From an uncultured Agathobacter sp. (GTDB lineage: Bacteria > Bacillota > Clostridia > Lachnospirales > Lachnospiraceae): DNA of 64,000 bases. Within the stretch, counting starts at the first letter, position 1. Every line of letters begins with the position of its first letter. The stretch spans positions 1 through 64,000 of the forward strand of contig CAKRCS010000008.1 in assembly GCA_934307695.1 (NCBI GenBank), in the 5' to 3' direction. The position numbers were made by a program, and so were the translations under genes. A model generated the notes under the pieces. The model was not told the origin of the DNA, ran no database searches, and was given only the letters and a program-made list of their open reading frames with translations. Below, piece by piece: positions 8,694-16,903 of the stretch.

Positions 8694-8701
8694 GAGCAGA
8701 T

Positions 8702-9727
8702 ATGGACGTAAAAGATTTTTATTATGATCTTCCGGAGGAACTGATCGCTCAGGATCCTCTGGAGGACAGATCATCTTCAAGACTGATGGTACTTGATAAG
8801 AATACCGGAGCAATCGAGCACAAGATCTTTAAGGATATTCTGGATTACCTGAATCCGGGAGACTGTCTGGTATTAAATAACACAAAGGTCATTCCGGCGC
8901 GCCTGTTTGGCGTGAAGGAAGGCACCGAGGCAAAAATCGAGATCCTGCTTTTAAAGCGCAGGGAAAACGACATCTGGGAGACGCTCGTAAAGCCGGGCAA
9001 AAAGGCAAAGCCGGGAACAAAGATCAGCTTTGGTGACGGACTTTTGACAGGCGAGGTCATAGATGTTGTGGAGGACGGCAACCGTCTGATCCAGTTTACC
9101 TATGAGGGAATCTTCGAGGAGATCTTAGATCAGCTCGGTCAGATGCCACTGCCGCCGTACATCACGCACCAGCTTGCTGATAAGAACCGCTATCAGACCG
9201 TGTACGCCAAGTATGACGGATCGGCGGCTGCACCGACAGCAGGACTTCACTTTACGAAGGAGCTGCTTGCTGCGGTAAAGGAAAAGGGTGTTGATATCGC
9301 GGAGGTAACGCTCCATGTCGGACTTGGAACCTTTCGCCCGGTCAAGGTGGACAATATTCTTGACCACCACATGCATTCGGAGTTTTATATGATCTCGCAG
9401 GAGGCTGCGGACAAGATCAATCATGCCAGGGAGAACGGACACCGCGTGATCGCGGTCGGAACGACAAGCACCCGCACGATGGAGGCGGCTGCCGACGAGA
9501 ACGGAAAGCTGCATGAGTGCAGCGGCTGGACGGAGATTTTTATCTATCCGGGCTACCGGTTCAAGGTAATCGATGCGCTCATCACGAACTTCCATCTGCC
9601 GGAATCCACGCTTGTCATGCTGGTTTCCGCGCTTGCGGGAAGAGAGCATATCCTTGCGGCATACGAGGAGGCGGTAAAAGAGCGTTACCGGTTCTTCTCC
9701 TTTGGGGATGCGATGTTTATCCAATAG
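8702..9727 (+). CDS. queA: tRNA preQ1(34) S-adenosylmethionine ribosyltransferase-isomerase QueA
   Basis: 341 residues, full length. Signature segments include [23 protein letters not shown] at the start (residues 1-23), [21 protein letters not shown], the [10 protein letters not shown] motif (about 178-187), [25 protein letters not shown] and [16 protein letters not shown]. QueA transfers the ribosyl part of SAM to preQ1 in the wobble position of Asn/Asp/His/Tyr tRNAs, giving epoxyqueuosine. It begins 8 nt after pheT and is almost certainly cotranscribed. That linkage joins a tRNA-modification enzyme to Phe-dependent antitermination, although queuosine is not in tRNA-Phe. No tgt or queG lies alongside. 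Confidence 0.97.
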   Translation: MDVKDFYYDLPEELIAQDPLEDRSSSRLMVLDKNTGAIEHKIFKDILDYLNPGDCLVLNNTKVIPARLFGVKEGTEAKIEILLLKRRENDIWETLVKPGKKAKPGTKISFGDGLLTGEVIDVVEDGNRLIQFTYEGIFEEILDQLGQMPLPPYITHQLADKNRYQTVYAKYDGSAAAPTAGLHFTKELLAAVKEKGVDIAEVTLHVGLGTFRPVKVDNILDHHMHSEFYMISQEAADKINHARENGHRVIAVGTTSTRTMEAAADENGKLHECSGWTEIFIYPGYRFKVIDALITNFHLPESTLVMLVSALAGREHILAAYEEAVKERYRFFSFGDAMFIQ

Positions 9728-9819
9728 TTTTTACGCAGAATTAACTTTTTACTTGTGTAAAAACGAAAGATGTAATATGATGTAAGTAATCTTATGGGGA
9801 AGTAAAGGTGGGAGGAATA

Positions 9820-10158
9820 ATGGAAGAAAAGAGAAAGCACAAGAGACTTGATCTGGATGTGAATGTCCAGCTGGAGCGTTTGGATGAGGCTGGTATCACG
9901 ACCTTGAAATATGTACATGTGGATGTTACGGATATTTCCCGCAGCGGTATTGGGTTTAAGTCCAAGGCAGCATTGGAGACCGGTACATACTATGATGCCA
10001 AGATCCAGATCTGGACGAAGGAAGTGGTGGATGCGGTTGTTGAGATCGTAAGACGCACCCAGAATGAAGATGGCTATTCCTACGGTGGAGTGTTTATCGG
10101 AATGACGGATACGGATGCACTCAAGATCGACATTTACCAGATTTTTAACGATTTGTAG
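9820..10158 (+). CDS. PilZ domain protein (probable c-di-GMP receptor)
   Basis: 112 residues, a single PilZ domain. The RxxxR-type motif is in RKHKRLDLDV (residues 5-14), and the D-x-S-x-x-G motif is DISRSGIGF (about 40-48). These two motifs clamp cyclic di-GMP in known PilZ domains, so binding is likely. The rest is the expected beta barrel with GGVFIGM near the end. There is no output domain, so it presumably acts by protein contact; the target is unknown and no diguanylate cyclase or flagellar gene lies within the window. I start at ATG 9820, where GGAGG lies just upstream, rather than at the in-frame GTG 9808. A terminator follows 4 nt after the stop codon. Confidence 0.88.
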   Translation: MEEKRKHKRLDLDVNVQLERLDEAGITTLKYVHVDVTDISRSGIGFKSKAALETGTYYDAKIQIWTKEVVDAVVEIVRRTQNEDGYSYGGVFIGMTDTDALKIDIYQIFNDL

Positions 10159-10162
10159 AATG

Positions 10163-10194
10163 GAAGGGGTTGTCGTTTGACAACCCCTTCTTTC
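10163..10194 (+). terminator. Terminator after the PilZ gene
   Basis: A perfect 12-bp stem GAAGGGGTTGTC (10163-10174) / GACAACCCCTTC (10179-10190) with loop GTTT, then TTTCGT. The hairpin is strong and the T-tract short. Confidence 0.85.
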
Positions 10195-10228
10195 GTACCT
10201 AATTTTATGCAGACACGAGGAATGGATC

Positions 10229-11521
10229 ATGCTGACACAGGAATATCACGTTAAAAAAGTACAAAAGAAAAGACCGATCGAGGTATGTGTTCCCGGTTCA
10301 AAGAGCATTACCAACCGTGCGCTTCTCATCGCGGCACTCGCAGAGGGAAAGAGCACGCTTAAGGGAGTTCTCTTTTCCGATGACTCCCGCCATTTTTTAC
10401 AGGCGCTTTGTGACCTCGGATTTGAAGTGGAAATCGATGAGCTAGGCTGCACCGTTACCGTGCTGGGCTGCGGCGGCAGGCTTCCAAACCGGGCGAACTC
10501 CGGAAGCGTCTATGTGGGAAGCGCCGGAACAGCAGCGCGCTTTCTGACCGCATATCTTGGCATGTCGGAGGGCTGCTTTCATTTAGATGCCTCCGAGCAG
10601 ATGCGAAAGCGCCCGATGAGGGAGCTTCTTGTTGCATTGGAGGAGATCGGTGCGGACGTAACGTATGAGAACGAGCCGTATCATTTTCCATTTTCCATCG
10701 GCTGTGCGGGGCGCAAGAAGCATGAGGTGACGATCGATGTGGAAAAGAGCAGCCAGTTTTTGAGTGCACTTTTGATCGTTGCAATCCTTTTTGAGGAGAA
10801 TTTTACGATCCATGTTGCCGGCAGCCATGGGATGGCGTATGTGGAGATGACGGTTGCGATGATGAAGCAGTTCGGCGTGCGGCTTTTAAGACCGGATGCG
10901 CAGACCTTTGTGATCCCGGCGGGGCAGCGCTACATCGCAAGGGAATATGATATCGAGCCGGATCTTTCCGCTGCCTGCTATTTTTATGCGATGAGCCCGC
11001 TTTTAGGCGTGCCTGCGCGCGTGCACGGCGTACATAGTGAGTGCTTGCAGGGGGATGTGCATTTTCTGGATGTACTTAAGGATATGGGCTGTACGGTCGG
11101 GGAGGAAAAGGACGGCGTGCTGGTGCTGCCACCGAAGGATGGCAAGATGCACGGCGGAAGCTGGGATCTGTCGGGATTTTCGGATCAGGCGCTGACGCTT
11201 GCCGCGATTGCACCGTTTGCGGATGCGCCGGTTACGATCGGGCATATCGGACACATCCGGCTGCAGGAGTGTGACCGCATGGCAGCGATTGATAAGAATC
11301 TGTCCGCGATGGGAATTGCCTGCGAAAAGACGCAAGATTCCGTCACAATCTATCCTGGGACTCCACATGCCGCGGCGATACAGACCTTCGAGGATCACCG
11401 GGTGGCGATGGCATTTACGCTGCCGGGGCTTGTGACAGAGGGCATTGTGATCGAGAATCCGTCGTGCTGCCGCAAGACCTTTGAACATTATTTTGACGTA
11501 GTAGACGCCGCTTTGTATTAA
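10229..11521 (+). CDS. aroA: 3-phosphoshikimate 1-carboxyvinyltransferase (EPSP synthase)
   Basis: 430 residues. It makes 5-enolpyruvylshikimate-3-phosphate from shikimate-3-phosphate and PEP, the sixth step of the shikimate pathway. The phosphate-binding PGSKSITNRALLIAALAEG is at residues 25-43, the PEP-loop GSAGTAARFLTA at about 93-104, and the C-terminal signature FEDHRVAMAF near 390. Three other motifs occur: EKSSQFLSALL, DLSAACYF (normally D-x-S-S/A-A-x-x-F) and LQECDRMAA (the L-x-x-K/C-E-S/C-D-R-motif). GAGG lies 8 nt upstream. It has its own terminator, and its stop codon sits inside that hairpin. The convergent neighbour tyrA serves the same aromatic pathway. Confidence 0.97.
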   Translation: MLTQEYHVKKVQKKRPIEVCVPGSKSITNRALLIAALAEGKSTLKGVLFSDDSRHFLQALCDLGFEVEIDELGCTVTVLGCGGRLPNRANSGSVYVGSAGTAARFLTAYLGMSEGCFHLDASEQMRKRPMRELLVALEEIGADVTYENEPYHFPFSIGCAGRKKHEVTIDVEKSSQFLSALLIVAILFEENFTIHVAGSHGMAYVEMTVAMMKQFGVRLLRPDAQTFVIPAGQRYIAREYDIEPDLSAACYFYAMSPLLGVPARVHGVHSECLQGDVHFLDVLKDMGCTVGEEKDGVLVLPPKDGKMHGGSWDLSGFSDQALTLAAIAPFADAPVTIGHIGHIRLQECDRMAAIDKNLSAMGIACEKTQDSVTIYPGTPHAAAIQTFEDHRVAMAFTLPGLVTEGIVIENPSCCRKTFEHYFDVVDAALY

Positions 11522-11534
11522 AGCGGCGTCTTTT
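11504..11534 (+). terminator. aroA terminator overlapping its stop codon
   Basis: A perfect 11-bp stem GACGCCGCTTT (11504-11514) / AAAGCGGCGTC (11520-11530), loop GTATT, then TTTT. The TAA stop of aroA (11519-11521) lies across the loop and the 3' arm, so a terminating ribosome would cover the hairpin. In the opposite direction the T-tract is absent, so it serves mainly aroA. Confidence 0.88.
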
Positions 11535-12632
11535 CTATCTCTTATACACCTTGTAATTGCGTTCTTCCAATATGACGATGGCGTGATCCAATGCGGTCTG
11601 ATCGTAGAACTCGACGCGGAGGACGCCTTCTTCAAATTCACGGTTGTGAATGATCCCGATATTTTTGATGCTGACACCCTTGTAAGCGAGGAGATTGGCA
11701 ATGATCGCGATCTCACCGGCCTCGTCCACCAGATCCAGATAAATCTCATAGACGGAGGATGCGGTCTTACGTCCCGGAATGAACATGGAATCGCGGTAGT
11801 TCTTCGCGCTCTGGAAAAAGTCCATGATCCGGTCGGAGTCATAATCGACGAGCAGCCCGCGCAGATATGAGAACTTTTCCATGTAAAGATCCATCAGCTT
11901 TACAATCTGGTCGCGGTTGGATGCACAGATGTTTTCCCACATGACCGGGGAGGAGGAGGCAACGCGGGTAATGTCGCGGAAGCCTCCGGCGGCAATCGTT
12001 TTCATGATTTCCTGTTCATCGTCGATTTCCTGAACAAGATTAACAAGCGAAAATGCGATCATGTGTGGCAGATGGCTGATCGATGCTGTTGCATAATCGT
12101 GCTCCTCGCAGCCAAGCACCAGAGGAATCGAGCCAAGTGACTTAACAAAGTCGCGAAATTCTCCTAAGTACCTGGAGGCGGTATGTGCGGTTGGTGTGAT
12201 GATGTAATAAGCATTTTCGAGGATGGAGACATTGGCGTTGGTAATGCCTGTCTTTTCCGAACCGGTCATCGGGTGTCCGCCGATGAAGTTGTGATCGAGG
12301 CCGAGTGCGGTAACTGCCTTGTGAATCTCGGATTTGGTGCTTCCGACATCGGTGATGATGCAGTCCTTGCGGATGACCGGTTTTAATCCGGCAAGATATT
12401 CGATGTTTTTATTGACGGGAGCACACAAAAAGATGTGATCGCAGTCACGAAAATCGCTAAGCTCAAGAAGCGAGCTGTTTGCGATGATTCCCTCCCTGTA
12501 TGCGGTCTCTATGGTTTCTTTGTGTCCGGCGGTTGCAAGAATGGTGCAGCCCGGCAGATTACTCTTTAATTTTTTTGCGATGGAGCCACCGATGAGTCCT
12601 AAACCGATGAATCCGACTTTTTCAAATGCCAT
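11535..12632 (-). CDS. tyrA: Prephenate dehydrogenase with C-terminal ACT domain
   Basis: 365 residues. The Rossmann NAD-binding motif GLGLIGGSIAKKLK is at residues 9-22. It is followed by GSTKSEI and the prephenate dehydrogenase signature FIGGHPMTGSEKTGI with the catalytic His (about 142-156). A helical dimerisation domain carries GGFRDITRVASSSPVMWENI. The last 75 residues form an ACT domain (VSIKNIGIIHNREFEEGVLRVEF), the usual site of tyrosine feedback. It converts prephenate to 4-hydroxyphenylpyruvate. The reading frame extends upstream to 12875, but I start at ATG 12632 because GGAGGG lies 7 nt before it and the protein then begins with the family's MAFEKVGFIG. It is convergent with aroA and divergent from the EF-G-like gene. 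Confidence 0.96.
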   Translation of the reverse strand: MAFEKVGFIGLGLIGGSIAKKLKSNLPGCTILATAGHKETIETAYREGIIANSSLLELSDFRDCDHIFLCAPVNKNIEYLAGLKPVIRKDCIITDVGSTKSEIHKAVTALGLDHNFIGGHPMTGSEKTGITNANVSILENAYYIITPTAHTASRYLGEFRDFVKSLGSIPLVLGCEEHDYATASISHLPHMIAFSLVNLVQEIDDEQEIMKTIAAGGFRDITRVASSSPVMWENICASNRDQIVKLMDLYMEKFSYLRGLLVDYDSDRIMDFFQSAKNYRDSMFIPGRKTASSVYEIYLDLVDEAGEIAIIANLLAYKGVSIKNIGIIHNREFEEGVLRVEFYDQTALDHAIVILEERNYKVYKR

Positions 12633-12663
12633 GAAATTCCCTCCAAATAGTTCCTTTGAATTT

Positions 12664-12691
12664 ATTCTACTACATCTTTGGAATACGTCAA
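12664..12691 (-). promoter_or_regulatory. tyrA promoter
   Basis: On the minus strand, TTGACG (12691-12686), a 16-nt spacer, and TAGAAT (12669-12664). The transcript starts about 25 nt before the start codon. Confidence 0.6.
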
Positions 12692-12738
12692 ATATTGTTG
12701 GACAATTCCATATTTTTTGAGGTAATTGCACAAAAGTG

Positions 12739-12767
12739 TTGTAATAATAAAAGATTATTAGTACAAT
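12739..12767 (+). promoter_or_regulatory. Promoter of the EF-G-like gene
   Basis: TTGTAA (12739-12744), a 17-nt spacer, and TACAAT (12762-12767), with start expected near 12774. It lies 36 nt before the ATG. Confidence 0.6.
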
Positions 12768-12802
12768 ATATCCATGAGAAATTACATAAGGAGGGTTTTT
12801 AC

Positions 12803-14896
12803 ATGAATGTTTACACAACGGACAAAGTAAGGAATGTAGTCTTACTCGGACATGGCGGTTGCGGTAAGACTTCATTGGCAGAGGCGATGGCTTTTCTTTC
12901 CGGCATTACCACTCGTATGGGGACGGTGGCAGACGGAAATACGATCAGCGATTTCGACAAGGAAGAAGCCAGGCGGCTGTGCTCGATCCACACCTCAGTA
13001 ATACCGATTCTCTGGCAGGATACCAAGATCAATCTTTTGGATACGCCGGGCTCTTTTGACTTCGTGGGGGAGGTCGAGGAGGCTGTCTCTGCTGCGGATG
13101 CAGCGATCATTGTTGTATCCGGCAAGGCTGGTATCGAGACGGGAACCAGACGCGCATGGGAGCTTTGTGAGCAGTATAAGCTGCCGAGGATCATTTTTGT
13201 AACGGATATGGATATCGACAATGCCAGCTATCGTCAGGTGGTTGAGGATTTACAGGCAATGTACGGCAAGAAGATCGCGCCGTTCCATCTGCCGGTCCGC
13301 GAGAACGGAGAGTTTGTCGGCTATGTCAATGTTGTTCAGCAGAAGGCAAAACGCTGGAAAGCGGACGGAACCGTGGAGAAATTTGAGGTTCCGGACTATT
13401 CCAGGGAGAATCTCGGAATCTGCCGGGAGGCTTTGATGGAAGCGGTTGCAGAGACGAGCGAGGAGTTCATGGAGCGCTACTTTAATGGGGATGAATTCTC
13501 AGAGGATGAGATCCGTCAGGCACTTCGCGTGAACGTGATCGACGGCTCCATCATCCCGGTGCTGATGGGCTCGAACATCCTTGCGCGCGGCATGTATACG
13601 CTGATGTCGGATATCGTAAAGTATCTGCCAAGCCCGGATCGCAGAACCTGCGCCGGCATCAACACCAAGACGAATGAGGTATATCAGGCAGATTACAATT
13701 TCGCCAAGGCAAAATCCGCCTATGTATTTAAGACGATCGTTGATCCGTACATTGGCAAGTACTCGCTGATCAAGGTCAATTCCGGTGTCTTAAAGACGGA
13801 CGATGTGCTTTACAACTTCCACCGTGACACGGACGAGAAGATCGGACGGCTGTATGTGATCCGCGGCAACAAGGTGGAGGAGGTTCCGGAGCTTCATGCA
13901 GGAGACATCGGGGCACTTGCAAAGCTTGCAAATACCTTTACGACCGATTCGCTCTCCACAAGAAACCAGCCGGTTGCATATATCCGTGCAAACATTTCCA
14001 AGCCGTATGTATGCATGCGCTACAAGGCGAAGAACAAGGGCGACGAGGATAAAATCTCGCAGGCACTTCAGAAGGTGCTTCTTGAGGATCTGACGCTGCA
14101 CGTTGAGAATGACAGCGAGAACGGACAGACGCTTCTGTACGGAATCGGCGACCAGCATCTTGAGGTTGTCGCAAGTACGCTTCGCGAGAAGTATAAGGTC
14201 GATATCGAGCTGATGCGCCCGAAGATCGCATTCAAGGAGACAATCCGGAAGAAAGCGGACGTGGAGTACAAATACAAGAAGCAGTCCGGCGGACACGGAC
14301 AGTACGGTCATGTAAAGATGACCTTTGAGCCGTCCGGGGACATGGAGCTGCCGTATGTATTTGAGCAGTGCGTTGTCGGTGGTGCGGTTCCGAAGAATTT
14401 CTTCCCGGCAGTGGAAAAGGGTATCGCGGAGGCAGTTAAGAAGGGCCCTCTTGCGGCATATCCGGTCACAGGTGTAAAAGCGGTGCTCTACGATGGCTCC
14501 TACCACCCGGTAGATTCCTCCGAGCTTGCGTTCAAGGTGGCTGCAAAGCAGGCATTCAAGAAGGGCTTTCTTGAGGCAAAGCCGGTGCTGCTTGAGCCGA
14601 TCGCAACACTCAAGGTCATTGTGCCGGACAGCTATACGGGCGATGTCATGGGTGATCTGAACAAGAGAAGAGGCCGTGTCATGGGAATGAACCCGACCGG
14701 AAACGGCTATCAGGAAATTGTTGCGGATATCCCGATGCTTGAAATGTACGGCTACAATACGCAGCTTCGTTCCATGACAAGCGGAAGCGGAACGTTTTCT
14801 TATGAGGTTGCCCGCTATGAGCAGGCTCCGGACGATGTGGCACAGAAGGAAATCGAAGCAAGAGCAGGCAAGCTTACCGATAACGAAGAATTATAG
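12803..14896 (+). CDS. Elongation factor G-like GTPase (non-canonical EF-G paralogue)
   Basis: 697 residues. Domain order is that of EF-G: GTPase, OB-like domain II, domain III, domain IV (SGGHGQYGHVKMTFEP) and C-terminal domain V (RRGRVMGMNPTGNGYQEIVADIPMLEMYGY). The P-loop is GHGGCGKT (residues 15-22) instead of AHxDxGKT. The G3 motif is DTPGSFDF, with Ser where canonical EF-G has the catalytic His. The guanine-specificity motif normally NKxD reads TDMD (in VTDMDIDNASY). These changes place it in the EF-G-like group rather than the main translocase, which is normally in the str operon and is absent here. Its role is unknown; this group may act in ribosome recycling or stress. AAGGAGG sets the start; the upstream extension to 12656 overlaps the promoter. 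Confidence 0.88.
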   Translation: MNVYTTDKVRNVVLLGHGGCGKTSLAEAMAFLSGITTRMGTVADGNTISDFDKEEARRLCSIHTSVIPILWQDTKINLLDTPGSFDFVGEVEEAVSAADAAIIVVSGKAGIETGTRRAWELCEQYKLPRIIFVTDMDIDNASYRQVVEDLQAMYGKKIAPFHLPVRENGEFVGYVNVVQQKAKRWKADGTVEKFEVPDYSRENLGICREALMEAVAETSEEFMERYFNGDEFSEDEIRQALRVNVIDGSIIPVLMGSNILARGMYTLMSDIVKYLPSPDRRTCAGINTKTNEVYQADYNFAKAKSAYVFKTIVDPYIGKYSLIKVNSGVLKTDDVLYNFHRDTDEKIGRLYVIRGNKVEEVPELHAGDIGALAKLANTFTTDSLSTRNQPVAYIRANISKPYVCMRYKAKNKGDEDKISQALQKVLLEDLTLHVENDSENGQTLLYGIGDQHLEVVASTLREKYKVDIELMRPKIAFKETIRKKADVEYKYKKQSGGHGQYGHVKMTFEPSGDMELPYVFEQCVVGGAVPKNFFPAVEKGIAEAVKKGPLAAYPVTGVKAVLYDGSYHPVDSSELAFKVAAKQAFKKGFLEAKPVLLEPIATLKVIVPDSYTGDVMGDLNKRRGRVMGMNPTGNGYQEIVADIPMLEMYGYNTQLRSMTSGSGTFSYEVARYEQAPDDVAQKEIEARAGKLTDNEEL

Positions 14897-14922
14897 TTTA
14901 TGACAGAAAGGGAGTGTGTTTC

Positions 14923-15963
14923 ATGAATATGCGGGTAAAACGATGCATAGGAGGAAGCGTACTCCTTCTTCTTGTGTTTTTGTCTGTTGGGCTTGTCTGG
15001 CATCGGACAGGGACGGCAAAGAGACGCACCACAAATACGGTTGACAGCCGTGCGAGCGTGAAGGACTACCGGTATCGTTCCAGGGAGAGCGCGAAGAACC
15101 GGTGGCTTAAGAACCTTTCCTACGATTTTTTGGATGAACTGATGATTCCGGGGATGCCTTCGTCAAAGCTTCAGGATCTGGAGACGCAGAAGATATTCAG
15201 TGCGGCGCAATGCCCGCAGGGAATCTGTCTTACCGGGGAATATGTGATCCTGACCTCCTACTCGGAGGGCAGGGATGATCTCGGTGAACTGTTTGTCTTT
15301 GACCGGGAGAGCGGGGATTTCCTTGTCACACTCGGCATGAACCCGAAAAGCCATCTCGGCGGGGTGGCTTTTGACGGGCAGAATGTGTGGATCTGCAATT
15401 CGAGTTCGCGAAGCATCGAGCGGATTTCTTATGATTTTGTGAAGCTGATGGCGGATCAGAATACGGGCGAGGTTGTGGATGCCTCCAAGATGGTCGATAC
15501 CATTCCGGTGGAGAATACGCCGTCCTGCATCACCTATGACAATGGCAGGCTGTGGATAGCGACGCACACGGTATCCGGGGACTCGGAGCTTGTCGCATAT
15601 TATTATAACAGCAAGAAGGAAGATCTTACCGCGCTAAGCAGCTACCGCATACCGCGGAAGGTGCAGGGAATCGCGTTTGATGATGCGGGGCGTGTGTATC
15701 TGAGCACGTCCTACGGGCGGGCAGCCTCGTCCTACCTGAAGGTGTACGCATCTGTTTTTGCAATGTCCGGGAACCCGAATAAACCTCAGATCCAGGTGGA
15801 GATGCCACCCGGATCTGAGGAAATCGCTATTTCCGGGGATGAGATCTATGTGCTGTTTGAGTCTGCCGGAGAAAAGTATTTTTACGGCACGGATGGCAAG
15901 GGGATAAGCCTTAGCCCGATCGATAAGATCCTTGTGCTCGGCCGCAGCGCGCTTACCGGCTAG
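14923..15963 (+). CDS. Predicted secreted/anchored beta-propeller-like protein, function unknown
   Basis: 346 residues. A short basic N-terminus and one hydrophobic segment (about residues 9-28) suggest a signal anchor, with the remainder outside the cell. The body has repeated strand-turn segments of the kind GVAFDGQNVWICN, CITYDNGRLWIATH, GIAFDDAGRVYLSTS and EIAISGDEIYVLF, spaced about 50-60 residues apart. This resembles NHL/SMP-30-type propellers; I infer a propeller of five or six blades but recognise no specific family. GGGAG lies 8 nt before ATG 14923, preferred over the in-frame GTG 14914. It follows the EF-G-like gene by 26 nt and may be cotranscribed. Its stop codon overlaps that of the convergent gene in the palindrome CTAG (15960-15963). 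Confidence 0.7.
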   Translation: MNMRVKRCIGGSVLLLLVFLSVGLVWHRTGTAKRRTTNTVDSRASVKDYRYRSRESAKNRWLKNLSYDFLDELMIPGMPSSKLQDLETQKIFSAAQCPQGICLTGEYVILTSYSEGRDDLGELFVFDRESGDFLVTLGMNPKSHLGGVAFDGQNVWICNSSSRSIERISYDFVKLMADQNTGEVVDASKMVDTIPVENTPSCITYDNGRLWIATHTVSGDSELVAYYYNSKKEDLTALSSYRIPRKVQGIAFDDAGRVYLSTSYGRAASSYLKVYASVFAMSGNPNKPQIQVEMPPGSEEIAISGDEIYVLFESAGEKYFYGTDGKGISLSPIDKILVLGRSALTG

Positions 15964-16229
15964 GCACCCATCATATTTAGAACCTTCTGGATACGAGCCC
16001 GCTCATCCGGGCTTAGATCCTGCATGAGGATCTCACTGATAAAGCGAACCTCCGGCTTGGTAAAATTGATGTTCTGCTTTTTCGCCTGACTCATGTATGC
16101 CATGAGAAACGGCATGGCATCTCTGGTGCTTTTGGGTTTGTCTTTCTTGGCAAACTCCATTATGAAATCCATTTTGTTTTTATCCATTCCGAGCAGTTCG
16201 GGATGTTGCTTGAAGATGTCCTCCATCAT
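15960..16229 (-). CDS. Small conserved-looking protein, function unknown (89 aa)
   Basis: 89 residues, predicted helical and charged, with Met-rich stretches (MMEDIFKQHPELLGMDKNKMDFIMEFAKK). GGAGG lies 9 nt upstream of the tandem ATG-ATG start, which supports translation. No membrane segment, Cys pair or known motif is seen. It lies 45 nt downstream of the 109-residue gene on the same strand, so the two probably form an operon. Both deal in length and helical content with no homolog I can name. The gene ends tail to tail with the propeller-like protein. Confidence 0.65.
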   Translation of the reverse strand: MMEDIFKQHPELLGMDKNKMDFIMEFAKKDKPKSTRDAMPFLMAYMSQAKKQNINFTKPEVRFISEILMQDLSPDERARIQKVLNMMGA

Positions 16230-16274
16230 ATCGGTAACCTCCGGATGATCGTATTATTATATGCCGCGTGCCGG

Positions 16275-16604
16275 CTAGAAGTGAAACATATCGTAGTTGT
16301 CGACGATGCAGAGCAGATTTAACAGATTGTCGATCGCCTCCTGCTCATTTTTGGTGCAGTATTGCTTCAATTCTCCGAGCAGTGTACTTGTCCTGTTTCC
16401 ACCTTCCGGTATGGAACAGGCGGATAACTGGTTGTCGCTCTCGTCGAGGACAGACATGACATTGCGGTATTCGAGGTACTGGATGAGTGCCGCTAACTGT
16501 TTTTTCTGCGCGTTTCCGATGTATGGAACGATCGTCTTTAGCATCTGTAATTCTCTGGTCTGGATCGCCTCATCATAAGGTGTTGGCATGTTTTCTTTTT
16601 CCAT
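16275..16604 (-). CDS. Small protein, function unknown (109 aa)
   Basis: 109 residues, mostly helical. It contains a Leu-rich amphipathic stretch (LQMLKTIVPYIGNAQKKQLAALIQYLEY, residues about 19-46) and ends IDNLLNLLCIVDNYDMFHF. Two Cys are present in the second half. Only a weak AGG precedes the ATG. It is first of a two-gene minus-strand unit with the 89-residue protein. It lies next to small genes with sporulation-type promoters, so a role in spore formation is conceivable, but nothing in the sequence proves one. Confidence 0.6.
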   Translation of the reverse strand: MEKENMPTPYDEAIQTRELQMLKTIVPYIGNAQKKQLAALIQYLEYRNVMSVLDESDNQLSACSIPEGGNRTSTLLGELKQYCTKNEQEAIDNLLNLLCIVDNYDMFHF

Positions 16605-16642
16605 AATTTTAGCCTTTTTTTACATATTATGTGGGGAAAGGC

Positions 16643-16670
16643 ACAATATGAGCTGTTTTTTCATAAGATG
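16643..16670 (+). promoter_or_regulatory. Possible sigma-K-type promoter of the 54-aa gene
   Basis: AC (16643-16644), a 17-nt gap, and CATAAGATG (16662-16670), one base away from the B. subtilis sigma-K -10 consensus CATANNNTA. The predicted start leaves a leader of about 15 nt that still contains the AAGGAG ribosome site. Confidence 0.35.
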
Positions 16671-16690
16671 AGGAAAAAGGAGTTTTTTCA

Positions 16691-16855
16691 ATGGGAATTT
16701 TGATCATAGATGGCAACATGGTGTATGAGATCGACGACGAATGCATGAAAAAGCGCACGCCGCCCAGGGAATGTGATGTATATAAAGCGTACCAGAAGCA
16801 GAAGGAGAAGGAAAAGGAAAAGGATAAGGATAAGAACAAGAAGCAGAGCTTTTGA
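16691..16855 (+). CDS. Small lysine-rich protein (54 aa), function unknown
   Basis: 54 residues, reading MGILIIDGNMVYEIDDECM at the N-terminus and ending in alternating EK/DK units (about residues 37-52) before KKQSF. The first 30 residues have a compact mixed pattern with one Cys pair candidate (Cys18, Cys28). The tail is almost pure Lys/Glu/Asp and likely disordered. A strong AAGGAG sits 7 nt before the ATG, and a good terminator follows, so this looks like a real stand-alone gene despite its size. A sigma-K-like promoter upstream hints at late mother-cell expression. No homologous family is recognised. Confidence 0.7.
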   Translation: MGILIIDGNMVYEIDDECMKKRTPPRECDVYKAYQKQKEKEKEKDKDKNKKQSF

Positions 16856-16861
16856 AACCGA

Positions 16862-16891
16862 AAAAAAGGACCGAGACACCGGCCCTTTTTT
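16862..16891. terminator. Bidirectional terminator between the 54-aa and Cys-rich genes
   Basis: A-tract plus GG/CCG (16862-16873) pairs with CGG/CC plus T-tract (16880-16891) around loop AGACAC, with one A-C mismatch. Both strands end in six or more T, so it can serve the two convergent genes. Confidence 0.8.
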
Positions 16892-16903
16892 GATGGAAAC
16901 CTA

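Noticed and set aside
9727..9764. 8-bp inverted repeat GTTTTTAC/GTAAAAAC after queA as a terminator
   Set aside because: AT-rich stem, 22-nt loop and no T-run; too weak to call.
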